From Mesorhizobium sp. (GTDB lineage Bacteria > Pseudomonadota > Alphaproteobacteria > Rhizobiales > Rhizobiaceae): a stretch of 32,408 nt of DNA. Positions 15,400 to 24,287 of the stretch are shown one piece after another. Each line of letters opens with the position of its first letter. Position 1 is the first letter of the stretch. The notes under the pieces are model-generated. The model saw only the letters and a list, made by a program, of their open reading frames with translations, made no database searches and was not told the origin of the DNA. Both the position numbers and the translations under genes were made by a program. Location: positions 389-32,796 of the forward strand of contig NZ_SUEO01000045.1 of NCBI RefSeq assembly GCF_004962925.1, in the 5' to 3' direction.

Positions 15400-15663
15400 C
15401 GCCGTCGATCCGATCTTTCGCCGCAGAAATCGTGGCTTGCCGGCGATTCCCCATCCAACACCTTTTTGACGCGGAATGGTTAACCGGAGCTTGCGCCGGG
15501 CTATGCAGCGAACCGAAAGCGGAGACAGTTCGATGAGCGCGTCTTCAGCCCGAGGATAAGTCGGAAATGCCAAAACAGTTTGCCGTTCGGCGCGGCATCG
15601 CCTACATAGCGCCCAACTTCCATTCAATCCGACATTCCAGTCGACTTATCAGGGAAAGCGCGC

Positions 15664-17313
15664 GTGGCACGCCAGTTCATCTATCACATGGCCGGCCTCA
15701 ACAAGGCCTATGGCACCAAGAAGGTGCTCGAGAATATCCACCTCTCCTTCTACCCCGACGCCAAGATCGGCATCCTCGGCCCTAACGGCGCGGGCAAGTC
15801 GACCATCCTCAAGATCATGGCCGGCATCGACAAGGAGTGGAGCGGCGAGGCGTGGCTGGCCGAAGGCGCGACCGTCGGTTACCTGGCGCAGGAGCCGGCA
15901 CTCGATGCGAGCAAGACCGTGTTCGAGAACGTCATGGAAGGCGTCGCCGCCAAGACTGCCATCATCGAGCGCTACAACGAATTGATGATGAACTATTCCG
16001 ACGAGACGGCCGACGAGTCGGCCAAGCTCCAGGACGAGATGGACCGGCTCAACCTGTGGGATCTCGAACAGCAGGTCGAGATGGCGATGGAAGCGCTGGG
16101 CTGTCCGCCCAAGGAAGCCGACGTCACCAAGCTGTCGGGCGGCGAGCGCCGCCGCGTCGCGCTTTGCCAGCTGCTGCTGCGCCAGCCCGACCTTCTGCTG
16201 CTCGACGAGCCGACCAACCATCTCGACGCCGAGACGACGGCGTGGCTGGAAAAGCATCTGCGCGCCTATCCGGGCGCGGTGATGATCATCACCCACGATC
16301 GCTACTTCCTCGACAATGTCACCGGCTGGATCCTCGAGCTCGACCGCGGCCGCGGCATTCCCTATGAGGGCAACTACACCAAATATCTCGAAGCCAAGGC
16401 CAAGCGGCTCAAGCAGGAAGGCCGCGAGGACGATGCGCGCCAGCGGGCGATCGGCCGCGAGCGCGAGTGGATCCAGTCCAGCCCGAAGGCCCGGCAGACC
16501 AAGTCGAAAGCGCGCATTCAGGCCTTCCAGGATCTGCTGGATGCAGCCGACAAGCGGCGTCCGAGCGACACGCAGATCGTCATTCCGCATGGCGAGCGGC
16601 TCGGCAATGTGGTGATCGAGGTCGACGATCTGTCGAAGGGCTTTGGCGACACGCTGCTGATCGACGATCTGGAATTCAAGCTTCCGCCGGGCGGCATCGT
16701 CGGAGTCATCGGCCCGAACGGCGCCGGCAAGACGACGCTGTTCCGCATGATAACCGGCCAGGAAAAGCCGGATGCCGGCACCATCCGCGTCGGCGAGACG
16801 GTCAAGCTCGGTTACGTCGACCAGAGCCGCGACGCACTCGACCCAACCAAGACCGTGTGGGAAGAAATCTCGGGCGGCGCTGAAGTGGTCAAGCTTGGCA
16901 AGTTCGAGGCCAACACCCGCGCCTATTGCGCGTCGTTCAATTTCCGCGGCGGCGATCAGCAGCAGAAGGTCGGCAATCTGTCTGGCGGCCAGCGCAACCG
17001 CGTGCACCTGGCCAAGATGCTGAAGACCGGCGGTAACGTGCTGCTGCTCGACGAGCCGACCAACGATCTCGATACCGAAACGCTGGCGGCACTCGAAGAC
17101 GCGCTGGAAAACTTCGCCGGCTGCGCCGTCATCATCTCGCACGACCGCATGTTCCTCGACCGTCTGGCGACGCACATCCTCGCCTTTGAGGGCGACAGCC
17201 ATGTCGAATGGTTCGAGGGCAATTTCGAGGATTACGAGCAGGACAAGATCCGCCGGCTCGGCCCCGATGCCGTCAATCCGCACCGCATGACCTACAAGCG
17301 GCTGACGAGGTAG
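15664..17313 (+). CDS. ettA: Energy-dependent translational throttle protein EttA (ABC-F)
   Basis: Soluble ABC-F ATPase that binds the ribosomal E site and gates the first elongation step according to ATP/ADP. 549 residues. Seen: first Walker A GPNGAGKST (39-47), signature LSGGERRR near 158, Walker B LLLLDEPTNHLD near 180; the arm insert between these (about 95-150) typical of EttA; the inter-domain linker with SPKARQTKSKARIQAF (P-site tRNA interaction motif); second Walker A near 350, LSGGQRNR near 439 and LLLLDEPTNDLD. GTG start at 15664 with AGGGAA about eight bases upstream. No membrane segments, so not a transporter. Next gene 45 bp on is tam. Confidence 0.97.
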   Translation: MARQFIYHMAGLNKAYGTKKVLENIHLSFYPDAKIGILGPNGAGKSTILKIMAGIDKEWSGEAWLAEGATVGYLAQEPALDASKTVFENVMEGVAAKTAIIERYNELMMNYSDETADESAKLQDEMDRLNLWDLEQQVEMAMEALGCPPKEADVTKLSGGERRRVALCQLLLRQPDLLLLDEPTNHLDAETTAWLEKHLRAYPGAVMIITHDRYFLDNVTGWILELDRGRGIPYEGNYTKYLEAKAKRLKQEGREDDARQRAIGREREWIQSSPKARQTKSKARIQAFQDLLDAADKRRPSDTQIVIPHGERLGNVVIEVDDLSKGFGDTLLIDDLEFKLPPGGIVGVIGPNGAGKTTLFRMITGQEKPDAGTIRVGETVKLGYVDQSRDALDPTKTVWEEISGGAEVVKLGKFEANTRAYCASFNFRGGDQQQKVGNLSGGQRNRVHLAKMLKTGGNVLLLDEPTNDLDTETLAALEDALENFAGCAVIISHDRMFLDRLATHILAFEGDSHVEWFEGNFEDYEQDKIRRLGPDAVNPHRMTYKRLTR

Positions 17314-17358
17314 GGTGCTCATCGGGCGGCGAATTCTCGAATGATCTGAGGAGTTGAA

Positions 17359-18129
17359 ATGGCCGACTGGTCCGCCGCCCAATATCTCAAATTCGAGGAC
17401 GAGCGCACGCGGCCGTCGCGCGATCTTGTCGCGCAGGTGCCGGTGGAGGCACCGCGCCGGGTGATCGACATTGGCTGCGGGCCGGGCAATTCGACGGAAT
17501 TGCTGGTCGAGCGCTGGCCCAATGCCGAGATCAGCGGTTTCGACACCTCGCCTGATATGATCGAGAAGGCGAAGGCGCGTTTGCCTGCTGTAACCTTCGA
17601 GTTGGCGGATGCGGCGGCGTGGCAGCCCGAAAAACCGGTCGACGTGATCTTTGCCAATGCTGTGTTCCAGTGGCTGCCGGAGCATCCGGCGATTTTCCAG
17701 CGGCTGATGGGATTTTTGGCACCCGGCGGGGCGCTCGCCGTGCAGATGCCCGACAATATGGGTGAACCGTCGCACCGGCTGATGCGGGAGACGGCGGCCG
17801 AAATGCCGTTTGCCGACAAACTGAGGAATGCAGCGCGCGGGCAACTGCCGCCGGTGTCGTTCTACTACGATCTTTTGTCGCCGTTCTCCGACCGGCTCGA
17901 CATCTGGCACACCGCCTACAATCACCCGCTGGCCGATGCCGAAGCCATTGTCGAGTGGCTGAAGTCAACCGGGCTGAAGCCGTTCCTCGATCGGCTCGAC
18001 CAGGACGAGCGGCGACTTTTCCTCGAGCGCTACACTGCCAGACTAACCGAAGCCTATCCGAAGACGGCAAATGGCAAGGTGCTGCTGCGCTTTCCCCGCC
18101 TCTTCATCGTCGCGCGGCGCGCCGCTTAG
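17359..18129 (+). CDS. tam: Trans-aconitate 2-methyltransferase
   Basis: SAM-dependent class I methyltransferase esterifying trans-aconitate, an inhibitor by-product of the citric acid cycle. 256 residues, close to E. coli Tam. Seen: N-terminal [20 protein letters not shown], the SAM site [15 protein letters not shown] (35-49), the acidic [23 protein letters not shown] and the C-terminal [16 protein letters not shown] 17359 has a strong GAGGAG ribosome binding site. It follows ettA closely on the same strand and may share its transcript. Confidence 0.95.
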   Translation: MADWSAAQYLKFEDERTRPSRDLVAQVPVEAPRRVIDIGCGPGNSTELLVERWPNAEISGFDTSPDMIEKAKARLPAVTFELADAAAWQPEKPVDVIFANAVFQWLPEHPAIFQRLMGFLAPGGALAVQMPDNMGEPSHRLMRETAAEMPFADKLRNAARGQLPPVSFYYDLLSPFSDRLDIWHTAYNHPLADAEAIVEWLKSTGLKPFLDRLDQDERRLFLERYTARLTEAYPKTANGKVLLRFPRLFIVARRAA

Positions 18130-18242
18130 CTCAGGTGCTTGATTTAAGCCCGCATAAACTTGCTTGATGCGAAAGATGTTGCGCCGAGCTCTCGCGGCGC
18201 CCACATCAAGCCGCAACGCCTGCGCATGAGGACGAACTGGAA

Positions 18243-19364
18243 ATGCATCGCGTCATCATCAGCGGCATCGGCGTTGAAATCCCCGAGCCTTCGATCACCA
18301 ATGAAGAACTGGTCGGCAGCTTCAATGCCTGGGTCGACATGGAGAATGTCCGCCGCCAGGCCACGGGCGAGACACTGCTGCAAAAGTCGGACAGCGCCTT
18401 CATCGTCCATGCTTCGGGCGTGCAGACCCGCCATGTGATCGAGCGGGAAGGCATTCTCGACCCGACCCGGATGGCGCCGCGCATTCCGGCGCGGCCGGAC
18501 GATGCGCTGTCGCTGGAAGCCGAGTTCGGCATCGCGTCGGCCAGGAAAGCGCTCGACCATGCCGGCCTGGAGCCTGGGGATATCGACTTGGTGATCTGCT
18601 CGGCCTCGCATCACCAGCGGCCCTATCCGGCGATCGCCATCGAGATGCAGCAGGCGATAGGCACGAAGGGCGCCGGTTTCGACATGGGGCTTGGCTGCTC
18701 GTCGGCGGCGGCCGCACTGCACGTCGCGGTCAATCTGGTGCGGGCCGGTGCCCACAGGCGCGTGCTGGTGACGACGCCCGAGATCATCACCGGCCATCTC
18801 AATTTCCGCGACCGGCAGACGCATTTTATCTTCGGCGATGCTTCGGTTTCGATGGTCGTCGAGGGGCTCGCCCAGGGCGAGAAGCGGCCCGGACGCTTCG
18901 AGGTGCTCGACACGCGCACCTGGACGCAGATGTCCAACAACATCCGCACCAATCTTGGTTACTACACACGCACCGCCCAGGACGATCCGTATATGATCAA
19001 TCTGGAAGGCAATCTGATCAAGCAGGTCGGCAACAAGGTGTTCAAGGAAGTCACCGTCGCCGGGCACAAGTTCATCGTCGAATTTCTGGCCGAGCACGGG
19101 CTGACGCCGCAGGCGATCCGGCGCTTCTGGCTGCATCAGGCCAATGCCCGGATGAACGCCATGATCCTGAAGCTGTCCTTCGGTCACGAGGTCGATCATG
19201 ACCGCGCGCCGATGGTGCTGGAGCGTCTCGGCAACACAGCCGGCGCCGGCGCGATCGTCGCCCTGTCGGAGAACCATGCCGACATGAAGGCCGGCGACTA
19301 CGGCCTGCTCTGCGCCTTCGGCGCCGGCTATTCGATTGGCGGGGCGCTATTGCGCATGCTCTGA
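18243..19364 (+). CDS. 3-oxoacyl-ACP synthase III family (FabH-like, long form)
   Basis: KAS III condensing enzyme of 373 residues, about 50 longer than housekeeping FabH. Complete triad: C152 in GLGCSSAAAAL, H298 in WLHQANARMN and N331 in LGNTAGAGA. The N-terminal insert (about residues 25-70) and HLNFRDRQTHFIFGDASVS are typical of the long KAS III branch that includes Pseudomonas PA3286-like enzymes and condensing enzymes of resorcinol pathways. It may shunt acyl-CoA from beta-oxidation into fatty acid synthesis (inference). GAGGA about ten bases before ATG 18243. No acyl carrier protein is adjacent. Confidence 0.9.
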   Translation: MHRVIISGIGVEIPEPSITNEELVGSFNAWVDMENVRRQATGETLLQKSDSAFIVHASGVQTRHVIEREGILDPTRMAPRIPARPDDALSLEAEFGIASARKALDHAGLEPGDIDLVICSASHHQRPYPAIAIEMQQAIGTKGAGFDMGLGCSSAAAALHVAVNLVRAGAHRRVLVTTPEIITGHLNFRDRQTHFIFGDASVSMVVEGLAQGEKRPGRFEVLDTRTWTQMSNNIRTNLGYYTRTAQDDPYMINLEGNLIKQVGNKVFKEVTVAGHKFIVEFLAEHGLTPQAIRRFWLHQANARMNAMILKLSFGHEVDHDRAPMVLERLGNTAGAGAIVALSENHADMKAGDYGLLCAFGAGYSIGGALLRML

Positions 19365-19370
19365 CTATTT

Positions 19371-19387
19371 TGGCGCGTACGGCGCCA
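19371..19387 (+). terminator. Possible hairpin terminator after the KAS III gene
   Basis: TGGCGC (19371-19376) pairs with GCGCCA (19382-19387) around GTACG, seven bases after the stop. There is a T-run before it but no T-run after, so termination is uncertain. Confidence 0.35.
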
Positions 19388-19506
19388 GTATTGGAACGAG
19401 CCGGTACAATCGCATCAGTGTCCTTGATCGGAGCATCAGCGCTTTAGACTGGACCTGATGAGCTGACTGCGGCTAATTGCGCCGCATCACGCAAGGAGCG
19501 AAGCCT

Positions 19507-20124
19507 ATGCTGGATCTCTTCCCCGAGGCCGAAATTCCGGTCGAAATCATCCCGGCGCGGAAGCTTGCCGCGCAGGTGGCAGCTCTTTACGTCGCGCCAT
19601 CGGATCATTTCGAGACCCGCTCGGTGAATGAATTGCGGCTTGGCTTCGACGGCATCGACGGCGATTTTCACGCCGGCGCGACGCGGCGCTCCGGCGGGCG
19701 CGAACCCTGGTATCCACGCGGCACCGAGATGCGCAACGAGCGGCAATTGTCTATTGTGGCAGCGGACGAGCTGGCGATCGTCGCTCAGCGGATGGGTATC
19801 GCCGAGATCAAGCCGGAGTGGGTCGGCGCCAATCTGTTGATCGAAGGACTGCCGCATCTCTCCATGCTGCCGTCCGGCACGCTGCTGTTCTTCAAAGGCG
19901 GCGTCACCATCAAGGTCGACGCGCAGAACGGACCTTGCCGCATCGCCGGACGCTCGGTTGCCGAAAATGCCGGAATGGCCGACCACGAGGCCGGCGCGCT
20001 GCTGTTCCCGAAGGCGGCGAAGCGGTTGCGCGGCCTCGTCGCCTGGGTGGAAAAACCAGGCCGCATCACCACAGGCGAGGAGATTTCGGTGCGCGTGCCG
20101 GAGCAGTGGATTTACCGGGCTTAG
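19507..20124 (+). CDS. MOSC-domain protein
   Basis: 205 residues from ATG 19507 with AAGGAG about eight bases upstream. The MOSC fold, related to the C-terminal domain of molybdenum cofactor sulfurase, is seen in GIDGDFHAGATRR, RQLSIVAADELA, WVGANLLIEG and NGPCRIAG with the conserved cysteine C144, the probable sulfur carrier or Mo-ligand residue. Such stand-alone MOSC proteins (YiiM-like) may handle sulfur or reduce N-hydroxylated compounds with molybdenum cofactor; the role here is not known. Stands alone between KAS III and an opposite-strand SDR. Confidence 0.9.
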   Translation: MLDLFPEAEIPVEIIPARKLAAQVAALYVAPSDHFETRSVNELRLGFDGIDGDFHAGATRRSGGREPWYPRGTEMRNERQLSIVAADELAIVAQRMGIAEIKPEWVGANLLIEGLPHLSMLPSGTLLFFKGGVTIKVDAQNGPCRIAGRSVAENAGMADHEAGALLFPKAAKRLRGLVAWVEKPGRITTGEEISVRVPEQWIYRA

Positions 20125-20179
20125 GGCAGGTGAGACTGGGCTACGCCGCCATGGCGGCGTAGCGATTTCCGGATCGGTC

Positions 20180-21022
20180 TTAGGCTGCCTTGCGGTTCTT
20201 GTTCTCGCCTTGCGCCATGACGGACACGTGGTCCCACTTTTCCCACAGCGCGATGCGGTTGGCATATTCCTGCTTGGCCATCGGCAGGCCGCCATCGCCG
20301 AAGAACACCCTAAGCGGCGGTTCGGCCGCATCGACGATTTCAAGCATTGCCGGTCCGGTGGCGGCGGGATCACCAGCCACCGAGCGCTTGCGGCGCTCCG
20401 CCATCGCGGCATGGGCCGGCTCATAGGCAGCGATCGGCTTCGAAACCTTGGCGGACGGTCCGGCCCAGTCGGTGGAGAAACCGCCCGGCTCGACAAGCGT
20501 CACGTGGATGCCGAACTCCGCGACCTCCAGGCTGAGCGACTGGCTAAAGGCCTCCAGCGCCCATTTTGAGGCGTGGTAGAGACCGACATTGGCGAAGGCG
20601 TTGACGCCGCCGATCGACGAGATCTGGATGATGTGGCCGGACCGCTGCGTCCGCATGATCGGCAGGGCGGCCTGGGTTACCCAGAGGGCGCCGAACACGT
20701 TGGTCTCGATCTGGTCGCGGGCTTCTTGTTCGCTGACTTCCTCGATGGCGCCGAAATGGCCATAGCCGGCATTGTTGATGACGACGTCCAGCCGGCCGAA
20801 GCGGTTATGCGCTTCGGCAATGGCGGCATCGACGGCCGTCTTGTCGGTGACGTCGAGCTTAATCGCGGCGATATGGTCGCCATATTTGTCGACCAGGTCG
20901 GCAAGCGTGCCGGCATCGCGGGCCGTTGCCGCGACGCGGTCGCCGCGGGCGAGTGCTGCTTCCGCCCAGACGCGGCCGAAACCCTTCGACGACCCGGTAA
21001 TAAACCAAACCTTGTGTGTCAT
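20180..21022 (-). CDS. Short-chain dehydrogenase/reductase (SDR)
   Basis: 280-residue classical SDR. Seen: nucleotide site FITGSSKGFGR (GxxxGxG, residues 9-16), LDVTDKTAV, NNAGYGHFG, the catalytic serine in QISSIGG and YHASK with the catalytic tyrosine and lysine; VEPGGFSTDW follows. The frame extends upstream through a palindromic repeat, but ATG 21022 has TGGTGGA at a proper distance and begins the conserved strand (MTHKVWFITG). Substrate unknown. Monocistronic. The pattern KGFGR and the C-terminal length match rhizobial oxidoreductases related to ketoreductases. Confidence 0.93.
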   Translation of the reverse strand: MTHKVWFITGSSKGFGRVWAEAALARGDRVAATARDAGTLADLVDKYGDHIAAIKLDVTDKTAVDAAIAEAHNRFGRLDVVINNAGYGHFGAIEEVSEQEARDQIETNVFGALWVTQAALPIMRTQRSGHIIQISSIGGVNAFANVGLYHASKWALEAFSQSLSLEVAEFGIHVTLVEPGGFSTDWAGPSAKVSKPIAAYEPAHAAMAERRKRSVAGDPAATGPAMLEIVDAAEPPLRVFFGDGGLPMAKQEYANRIALWEKWDHVSVMAQGENKNRKAA

Positions 21023-21070
21023 GATCCACCAGTTCTTGCCCCTGCGGGCTTTGATTTTGGGTTCTTGTTT

Positions 21071-21119
21071 GACCATGATCTCCAGCGAAAACCGGTTCCA
21101 CTTTTTTGGGATCATGGTC
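21071..21119. repeat. Rhizobial intergenic palindrome (GACCATGATC ... GATCATGGTC)
   Basis: Perfect 10-bp inverted arms at 21071-21080 and 21110-21119 enclose GAAAACCGGTTCCACTTTTT. This type of motif is common upstream of genes in Mesorhizobium and relatives. It lies 49 bp upstream of the SDR start and would otherwise be misread as coding N-terminus. Confidence 0.75.
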
Positions 21120-21228
21120 TAAACGGAGGCTTCTCCGTTTCCGGTATATACGGAGCATTCCCGACCTATCAAGGTCGAGCACGTTTAGTTGATGAGAGCC
21201 GGCGCCACAACAGCCGGCCAAGCTTGGG

Positions 21229-22185
21229 TCAGGGATAGCGCACCGGGCTCGACCAGGCCGGGTTCTCGTGCTTTTGCCAATAGATCGCCATAACGCGCTT
21301 GGTAATCGCGCCGACCTTGCCGTCCGCCACCGGAACACCGTCGATCATCGTCACCGGCATGATGCCGCCGGCGGTCGAGGTGATGAAGACCTCGTCGGAC
21401 TGACGCAGCGCAGTGACGCTGACATCGGCCGCTGTGACGGCAAGCCCTGCCTCCGCGCAGAGATCGAAGACGGTGCGGCGGGTGATGCCGGGCAGCACGC
21501 CGATAGCCGGCGTCGACAGTTTGCCGTCATTCACGCAAAAGACGTTGAAGCCGGGGCCTTCCGCGACATTGCCGTTGAAATCGAGGACCAGTGCGGTCTC
21601 CGCGCCGCGGTCATAGGCGTCATAGAGGCCTCGCACCAGATCGAGCCAATGATAGTTCTTGATCGCCGGATCGATCGAGGCCGGTGGGATGCGCACCTTG
21701 TCGCTGATCGCAATATGCTGCCCGCGCTGCAACTGCTCGGCATTGGCGACCGAGCCGAAGGGAACAGCGAACGCCATGAAGCGGTTGACTGCGTCGCGTG
21801 GGTCGCGGCTGAAGGTCGGGGACGCGCCGCGGGTGCACAGCATCTCGACATAAGCGGCGCGATGACCCGACAGCGCCACGCAATTGTGGAGGATTTCGGC
21901 CACGCCTTCGCGGTCGAACGGGATCGTCATGCGCAGCTTGTCCAATCCGCCGAAGAAGCGGTCGAGATGCAGGTCGAGGCGGAAGAAGCGACCGTCCCAG
22001 ACATGCACCGTGTCGTAGGTGGCGTCGGAATGCAGAAAACCCCAATCGAGCACCGAGATCTTGGCTTGCGACATCGGCAGATATTGCCCGTCCAGGAACG
22101 CAACGCCATCCGGATAGGAGTGCGGGTCTATGTGATGGGCGGCGAGCGAGGGCGGTTTGGCATGCGGATCGATCGACTTGCTCAT
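21229..22185 (-). CDS. Class IV aminotransferase (branched-chain / D-amino acid type)
   Basis: 318-residue PLP enzyme of fold type IV. Seen: LDWGFLHSDATYDTVHVWDG near the N-terminus, the PLP lysine K176 in PAIKNYHWLD, the conserved glutamate E209 in FNGNVAEGPGFNVF, and the phosphate-binding GVLPGITRRTV and STAGGIMPV. Could be a branched-chain, D-amino acid or (R)-amine aminotransferase; the arginines that would separate these are not clear from reading alone. ATG 22185 has GGAGG five to six bases upstream, while the open frame runs further 5' without family match. Transcribed alone towards the SDR gene. Confidence 0.9.
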   Translation of the reverse strand: MSKSIDPHAKPPSLAAHHIDPHSYPDGVAFLDGQYLPMSQAKISVLDWGFLHSDATYDTVHVWDGRFFRLDLHLDRFFGGLDKLRMTIPFDREGVAEILHNCVALSGHRAAYVEMLCTRGASPTFSRDPRDAVNRFMAFAVPFGSVANAEQLQRGQHIAISDKVRIPPASIDPAIKNYHWLDLVRGLYDAYDRGAETALVLDFNGNVAEGPGFNVFCVNDGKLSTPAIGVLPGITRRTVFDLCAEAGLAVTAADVSVTALRQSDEVFITSTAGGIMPVTMIDGVPVADGKVGAITKRVMAIYWQKHENPAWSSPVRYP

Positions 22186-22292
22186 CACGTCCTCCGTCAG
22201 GTCGTTTTTCGCCGACCAGATGGCGGATAGAGCGGCACGGCGGGTAGTACAAGACACAGGACGGGCTTGCCGCTGGGCCATCGAGGAACTTG

Positions 22293-22604
22293 CTATTCTT
22301 CCTCTTCGTCATCGAGCAGACGTGTGGCGCGCCAGCGGGTCAGCACAATATTGGTCTGTTCAATGACGAAGAAACGCGCCGAGTCACGGTCATAGCCTTC
22401 GGCCAGGAGCTTTTCGTAATCGGTGTGCATGTGGCGGATGTGGGCGATGGTCGCCAGCCACACGGCGATCGTCGGCGGCAGGGTCTTCATGTGCACCGCG
22501 CCGGCGTCGGCGCGGATCTTTTCCATGTCGGCATAGGGCGCCAGCGGCAAAAGTGCTGTCAGCGCCTTGGCGATGGCGCGGCGTCGGCCGGTCGGTGCGC
22601 TCAT
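22293..22604 (-). CDS. DUF2293-domain protein
   Basis: 103-residue protein with the DUF2293 pattern: LPPTIAVWLATIAHIRHMHT, then DYEKLLAEGYDRDSARFFV. Acidic tail LLDDEEEE. Function unknown. Its ATG overlaps the stop of the TrmO-like gene (ATGA), so it is translated with it from the same promoter. No membrane segment or signal peptide. Confidence 0.82.
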   Translation of the reverse strand: MSAPTGRRRAIAKALTALLPLAPYADMEKIRADAGAVHMKTLPPTIAVWLATIAHIRHMHTDYEKLLAEGYDRDSARFFVIEQTNIVLTRWRATRLLDDEEEE

Positions 22605-23122
22605 CGCTCGACCTGCCCTGGCTCGTCCCGTCCAGCAATGATTGCCTCGGCAAAGGCGTCGGTCGAAGCGAAGTAAGGCTTGATGTCGATGACCGGCGTG
22701 CCGTCGAGCACGTCGATGGCGTCGATGTCGATGCGGCCGGTGTCGATGTCGAGGGCGACGAGTTTGGCGATATGCAGCCCGACCGGGTTCGGCCGGGCAG
22801 GGGAGCGCAGCGAAAAAACGCCTTTCGGTTCAGCCGCATGGCGGGGTTTCTGCACAATCAGGGCGCGCGGTGCGTGGTGCAGCCAGGACAGGATGATGAC
22901 GTGGCTGGCACGCTCCAGCCCGAGCAGGCCATTACGATAACGCTGGTCTATCGTGAGAACCGCCGGCTGTCCCGTCTCCCGCGCGGCTTTCATGTTCTTG
23001 GGGCAAGTTTCCCGCGCGGTCCAGGGCGAGGCGATGCGACCAATGAAGACGATGTGGCCGTCCGGCGGCATATCGGCCGGATCGGTTTCCAAAAGCTTTT
23101 CGCCGCTGCGCGTCTCGAACAT
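22601..23122 (-). CDS. TrmO/VirR (TsaA) family SAM-dependent methyltransferase
   Basis: Family methylates the threonylcarbamoyl-adenosine t6A at position 37 of tRNA-Thr (E. coli TrmO); the rhizobial short form is related to Agrobacterium VirR. Seen: IVFIGRIASPW, FSLRSPARPNPVGLH, the family hallmark, and IDIKPYF (DxKPY). Start choice: ATG 23122 (MFETRSGEKL, 173 residues) has GAGG about eight bases upstream; ATG 23197 would add 25 residues but has no ribosome binding site. It lacks the C-terminal extension of E. coli TrmO. Divergent from sahR across the palindrome at 23225-23240, so its expression may respond to S-adenosylhomocysteine (inference). Confidence 0.85.
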   Translation of the reverse strand: MFETRSGEKLLETDPADMPPDGHIVFIGRIASPWTARETCPKNMKAARETGQPAVLTIDQRYRNGLLGLERASHVIILSWLHHAPRALIVQKPRHAAEPKGVFSLRSPARPNPVGLHIAKLVALDIDTGRIDIDAIDVLDGTPVIDIKPYFASTDAFAEAIIAGRDEPGQVER

Positions 23123-23224
23123 GGTTTTGCCTCGATCATGCTTCCAGCTTTGCGCGATCCACCACGCATGCGTCATTTTCTTGTCCGGAAGCGACATAGC
23201 GCTTGCAAGGCTGTCAAAATCGAC

Positions 23225-23240
23225 ATAAACATATGTTTAT
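23225..23240. promoter_or_regulatory. Putative SahR operator
   Basis: ATAAACATATGTTTAT is a perfect 16-bp palindrome, AT-rich in a GC-rich setting, 25 bp before the sahR start and between the divergent TrmO-like and sahR-metF genes. ArsR-type regulators bind such ATA-TAT dyads; SahR is known to control itself and metF. Binding here is inference. Confidence 0.75.
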
Positions 23241-23264
23241 ATCTTTTTCAAAGAGAATGTTCGC

Positions 23265-24287
23265 ATGCATGTCGCTCTCGACACTATGGTAGATACATTG
23301 AAGGCGGCGGCCGAATCCAGCCGGCTGCGCATCCTGGCGCTGCTGTCACGCGGTGACCTGACCGTTTCCGATCTCACCGAAATCCTCGGCCAGTCGCAGC
23401 CGCGCGTCTCTCGCCACCTGAAGCTTTTGCTGGAGGCGGGACTGATCGGCCGCTACCAGGAGGGCTCGTGGGCCTTTTTCCGGCTGTCGGATTCGGATGC
23501 GGCGCGGGATTTCGTGCTCAGGCTGGTGTCTGGCATCCGGGGTGCCGACCCGCAGGTCGAGCGTGACCTCGAGCGGTTGGCAGCGGTCAAGCGCAAGCGG
23601 CAGGATCGCGCCGCCGAATATTTCTCCGTAAATGCCGCAAGCTGGGATCATATCCGCTCGCTGCATGTGCCGGACCGCGCCGTGGAGGCCGCGCTGCTCA
23701 GGCTCGTCGGCAAACGGCCGTTCCAGTCGATGCTCGATCTTGGCACCGGCACCGGGCGGCTGCTCGAAATCTTTTCGCCGCTCTACCGGCGCGGCATCGG
23801 CATCGATATGTCGCGCGAGATGCTGACCGTGGCGCGCGCCAACCTCGACAAGGCCGGTATTTCGAATGCGCAGGTGCGCCAGGGCGACATTTTTGCGCCG
23901 CCGGTCGAGCGCGACGCCTTCGATCTCGTCACCATCCACCAGGTGCTGCACTATCTCGATGATCCCGCCCGTGCCATCCGCGAGGCAGCGCGGCTGCTGC
24001 GCCCGGCAGGCCGGCTGGTGATCGTCGATTTCGCTCCGCATGCGCTGGAATTCCTGCGCGACGCGCACGCGCATGTGCGGCTCGGCTTTTCCGATCGGCA
24101 GATCACAGAATGGTTTTCCGAGGCCGGGCTCGACCTCGAGGACAGTCAGGAATTCGAGCCGCGCGGCGGCAATGAGGCCAGGCTCACCGTAAAACTGTGG
24201 CTCGGCCGTGACCAGCGCATGCTGATCGCCGATCCTTCCAGCCACGCACAACCGGCCAATGCATATCCGATAGGGGAAACCGCCTGA
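23265..24287 (+). CDS. sahR: ArsR-type regulator fused to a SAM-methyltransferase-fold domain (SahR family)
   Basis: Repressor of methionine-cycle genes that senses S-adenosylhomocysteine (established for SahR in Proteobacteria). 340 residues: winged helix at about 10-75 (ALLSRGDLTVSDLTEIL, QSQPRVSRHLKLL), then a class I methyltransferase fold with SAM/SAH site MLDLGTGTGRLLEIF (157-170). No cysteine was seen anywhere, so it is not a metal sensor as typical ArsR proteins are. Its stop TGA overlaps the metF ATG by one base (TGATG), coupling the two. The perfect palindrome 25 bp upstream is the likely operator for autoregulation. Confidence 0.9.
   Translation: MHVALDTMVDTLKAAAESSRLRILALLSRGDLTVSDLTEILGQSQPRVSRHLKLLLEAGLIGRYQEGSWAFFRLSDSDAARDFVLRLVSGIRGADPQVERDLERLAAVKRKRQDRAAEYFSVNAASWDHIRSLHVPDRAVEAALLRLVGKRPFQSMLDLGTGTGRLLEIFSPLYRRGIGIDMSREMLTVARANLDKAGISNAQVRQGDIFAPPVERDAFDLVTIHQVLHYLDDPARAIREAARLLRPAGRLVIVDFAPHALEFLRDAHAHVRLGFSDRQITEWFSEAGLDLEDSQEFEPRGGNEARLTVKLWLGRDQRMLIADPSSHAQPANAYPIGETA

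Noticed and set aside
15649..17925. Very long open frame on the minus strand opposite ettA and tam
   Set aside because: It is an antisense by-product of GC-rich codon use; the plus-strand genes have complete family motifs and ribosome binding sites, and the antisense product has no recognisable domain.
21023..21115. N-terminal extension of the SDR gene at 20180-21022
   Set aside because: The extension is encoded by an intergenic palindrome; ATG 21022 has a suitable ribosome binding site and begins the conserved fold.
23198..23264. Metal-responsive ArsR operator
   Set aside because: The regulator has no cysteines and carries a methyltransferase-fold domain next to metF, so a SAH sensor fits better.
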